From positions 1,674,001-1,738,000 of the forward strand of contig JARVLF010000015.1 in the NCBI GenBank assembly GCA_030849465.1: a DNA stretch of 64,000 bases, in the 5' to 3' direction. The position numbers were made by a program, and so were the translations under genes. Numbering within the stretch: the first letter of the stretch is position 1; each line of letters opens with the position of its first letter. A model generated the notes under the pieces. It did no database searches, was not told the DNA's origin, and worked only from the letters and a program-made list of their open reading frames with translations. The DNA comes from Moesziomyces globuligerus. Lineage: Eukaryota; Basidiomycota; Ustilaginomycetes; Ustilaginales; Ustilaginaceae. Below are positions 61,957 through 64,000 of the stretch, one piece after another.

Positions 61957-64000
61957 TCACGGCTTGGTTGTTTGTTGTTGGCGTTCGAGGTCTTGGAGGT
62001 GTTCGTTTGCGCCTGCACCGTGACCGACGCCGACCGTCGACTGGGCCTGCCAGAGATCCCAGTAGAGTCCCTGGGTTTGCATGAGCTGGTCGTGCGTGCC
62101 GACTTCGGCGACGCCGCCACCCTGGAGGACGATGATGTAGTCCGAGTCCGAGATGGTTCGGAGCCTATGCGCTACAAAGATGGCGGTTCGCTTCTGGTCG
62201 AGCAGGTTAGCGTGGATGTTGCGCATGAGCTCGGTTTCGGTGTACGAGTCAAGAGCCGAAGTGGCCTCGTCGAAGAACAAGATGCTCGGATTCTTAAGCA
62301 ACAGCCTTGCCACTGCGAGCCTCTGCTTCTCTCCTCCCGAGATCATCAGCCCGCGCTCGCCCACCTTGGTCGCGTATCCTTCGGGCAGATTCCTAACGAT
62401 CTGATCCACCTTGGCGGCCTTTGCGGCGCGCTCGACATCGGCATCGCTCGCATCCAGACGTCCGTAGCGGATGTTGTGACGAATGTCGTCGTTGAAGAGC
62501 GGCGTATCCTGCGGCACCACCCCGATATGCCTGCGGAGCGACTCGAGCGAAACCTTGGTGATGTCCTGACCGTCAATGTAGATCTTGCCAGACTGCGGCT
62601 CGTAGAACCTAAACAGCAGACGGAAGATCGTGCTCTTGCCGCATCCCGACGGCCCGACAAAGGCGGTCTTGAAGCCCGCCGGCACAGTGAACGAGATGTT
62701 GCGGAAGATGGGTCGGTCCGGATGGTAGCCGAAGGTCACGTTTTCGAACCTGATCTCACCGCCCTTGACCTGAAGCGGAGGAGCCTCGGCCTGCTCCTTG
62801 ACGGCGACATTGACGTTTTCGAGGTTGAACATGGTCTCCATGTCGATGAGGCTCTGTCGGAGCTCGCGGTAGACGGTGCCGAGGAAATTGAGCGGAAGCG
62901 AAAGCTGGAAGACGAGCTGGTTGACCATGACGAGATCGCCTACGGTCATGGTGCCGTTGGTGACGCCCTGGGCGGCGAGCAGCATCATGACCGTGAGACT
63001 GGTGCTGAAAATGGCGTTCTGGCCCGAGTTCAAGGCGGCGAGCGAGGTGGCGACCTTGATCGACGACTTTTCGTAGTCGGCGAGCGCCGCGTCGTACTTT
63101 GCGATCTCGTGCTTCTCGTTGTTAAAGTACTTGACCGCCTCGTAGTTGAGCAGGCTGTCGACCGAGGTGGTGGCGGCGCGGTTGTCTGCGGCGTTGGCCT
63201 CCTTGCGGAAGCGGGTACGCCAGCTCGTGGTGCGGATGGTGAACCACGCGTAGGCAGCCATGGTGATGGCGGTGACGGCCGCGAAGCTGGGTCCGCACTT
63301 GTACGAGAGGATGCCGCAGACCATGGAGATCTCGAGCGCCGTGGGGACGATGTGGAAGACGATGCTGGTGAGCAGGAAGGAGATACCCTTGGTACCTCGA
63401 TCGATGGCACGCGTCAGTCCACCCGTCTGGCGGGTGAGATGCCAGCCGAGGTCGAGCGCGAGGAGGTGGGTGAAGACGGACTTGGCCACGCGGCGGATGG
63501 AGCGCTGAGCGACGTTGGCGAAGACGGCGTTGCGGAGCTCGGAGAAGGCGGCGGCGCCGACACGTGCGAGGCCGTAGCCGAGGACGGCGCTACCGGCGAC
63601 GACCCAAACGGTGTTGGGATTGGTCATGTCGAGGGGCGCGTTGACGTAGTCGTTGAGACGGTCTACGATGGCCTTGAAGAAGAAGGGGACCTGGACGTTG
63701 AGCAGCTTGCCTCCGACGAGGAGGGCGAGGGCGAGGACGACGCGCTGCTTGGTGCCAAAGTCGCCCTTAGGCCAGACGTACTGGATGAGCTTCTTGATGA
63801 TGGCCCAGTCGACCATGCGCTGCTCCTTGAGCGTCTTTTGTCCGCCGTTGAGGTTGAGTGGGTCGTCGCCATCGGGCTGCTTCTTTGCCTCCGTCGTCTT
63901 TGGAGCAGCGGGACTTGATGGACTCGCTCCTGCGGATGACGGAGCAGCTGCTGATGATGCTACGGTCTTGGCTGTTGCATTTTGAGCTTCCCTGGAGGGC
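61957..64000 (-). CDS. ATM1: Mitochondrial ABC transporter Atm1 (ABCB7), 5' end outside window
   Basis: A half-transporter in the mitochondrial inner membrane that exports a glutathione-linked sulfur compound needed for cytosolic iron-sulfur proteins. The frame is open to the right edge. The visible part starts with an Ala/Ser/Pro-rich stretch, then [21 protein letters not shown], so the ATG at 63816 is internal and the real start with its presequence lies beyond 64000. Transmembrane domain: [52 protein letters not shown] (conserved in Atm1). Nucleotide domain: Walker [21 protein letters not shown], signature [10 protein letters not shown], Walker [13 protein letters not shown] and VAHRLRT. 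It is convergent with the SLS1-like gene, 85 bp apart. Confidence 0.95.
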   Translation of the reverse strand, partial: PSREAQNATAKTVASSAAAPSSAGASPSSPAAPKTTEAKKQPDGDDPLNLNGGQKTLKEQRMVDWAIIKKLIQYVWPKGDFGTKQRVVLALALLVGGKLLNVQVPFFFKAIVDRLNDYVNAPLDMTNPNTVWVVAGSAVLGYGLARVGAAAFSELRNAVFANVAQRSIRRVAKSVFTHLLALDLGWHLTRQTGGLTRAIDRGTKGISFLLTSIVFHIVPTALEISMVCGILSYKCGPSFAAVTAITMAAYAWFTIRTTSWRTRFRKEANAADNRAATTSVDSLLNYEAVKYFNNEKHEIAKYDAALADYEKSSIKVATSLAALNSGQNAIFSTSLTVMMLLAAQGVTNGTMTVGDLVMVNQLVFQLSLPLNFLGTVYRELRQSLIDMETMFNLENVNVAVKEQAEAPPLQVKGGEIRFENVTFGYHPDRPIFRNISFTVPAGFKTAFVGPSGCGKSTIFRLLFRFYEPQSGKIYIDGQDITKVSLESLRRHIGVVPQDTPLFNDDIRHNIRYGRLDASDADVERAAKAAKVDQIVRNLPEGYATKVGERGLMISGGEKQRLAVARLLLKNPSILFFDEATSALDSYTETELMRNIHANLLDQKRTAIFVAHRLRTISDSDYIIVLQGGGVAEVGTHDQLMQTQGLYWDLWQAQSTVGVGHGAGANEHLQDLERQQQTTKP

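Noticed and set aside
61483..63918. An 811-codon plus-strand frame opposite ATM1
   Set aside because: It is the complement of a clear ABC transporter gene; composition is Val/Glu/Asp/Arg-rich and shows no domain.
1..64000. CRISPR arrays, bacterial operons, Shine-Dalgarno sites
   Set aside because: The window is eukaryotic; the direct repeats found are minisatellites, microsatellites, LTRs and a gene-internal duplication, none with spacer structure.

Overview
This is a nuclear segment of a basidiomycete fungus, most likely a smut (Ustilaginomycotina, Ustilaginales-like). The evidence is GC-rich, very long and mostly intron-free genes, intergenic spaces of 0.1-2.6 kb, and typical fungal housekeeping proteins. 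I cannot fix the species. The few introns found (GLO2, RPS5, DUF5872 gene) have GT-AG ends, and three of the four carry the branch motif TACTGAC. I found no tRNA, rRNA or CRISPR array.

Layout from left to right. A RING-containing SNF2 ATPase of the Uls1/Rad5-like group (908-5722, +) converges on a methylthioadenosine phosphorylase gene (-), with a 13-bp minisatellite between them. Next is a circularly permuted GTPase of the GNL1 group (7540-9963, -). Its upstream region, shared with the divergent FCP1 RNA polymerase II CTD phosphatase gene (16172-18922, +), is split by a 5.5-kb Ty3/gypsy LTR retrotransposon (10125-15601). Then come a secreted double-psi beta-barrel protein (-), a 2849-residue Fab1/PIKfyve lipid kinase (+), chaperonin subunit CCT7 (+), an adenosine-deaminase-like enzyme (-), an F-box/LRR protein ending in a CaaX box (+), glyoxalase II (+), an AT-hook protein (-), ribosomal protein S5/uS7 (-, three exons), a TBL1/Sif2-type LisH-WD40 protein (-), a DUF5872 protein (-, two exons), pyruvate dehydrogenase E2 (-), mitochondrial aspartate aminotransferase (-), an Sls1-like mitochondrial protein (+) and the 5'-truncated mitochondrial ABC exporter Atm1 (-, running off the right edge). 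There is no operon logic; the genes are independent. The right end is rich in mitochondrial functions.

The most unusual part is the retrotransposon. Its 121-bp LTRs differ by one base and it has a 4-bp target duplication, a tRNA-iMet-like primer site and a clean polypurine tract. Gag and pol are in different frames, joined by a textbook -1 frameshift signal: GGGAAAT, a 6-nt spacer and a 7-bp stem-loop. An antisense coding-like ORF lies between integrase and the 3' LTR. Three in-frame TGA codons, two in pol and one in the antisense ORF, all sit in TTGA, where the element's hugely over-represented TCGA tetranucleotide would become a stop by one CpG C-to-T change. Outside the element, the clearest oddity is a near-perfect 285-bp in-frame tandem duplication in the C-terminal part of FCP1.
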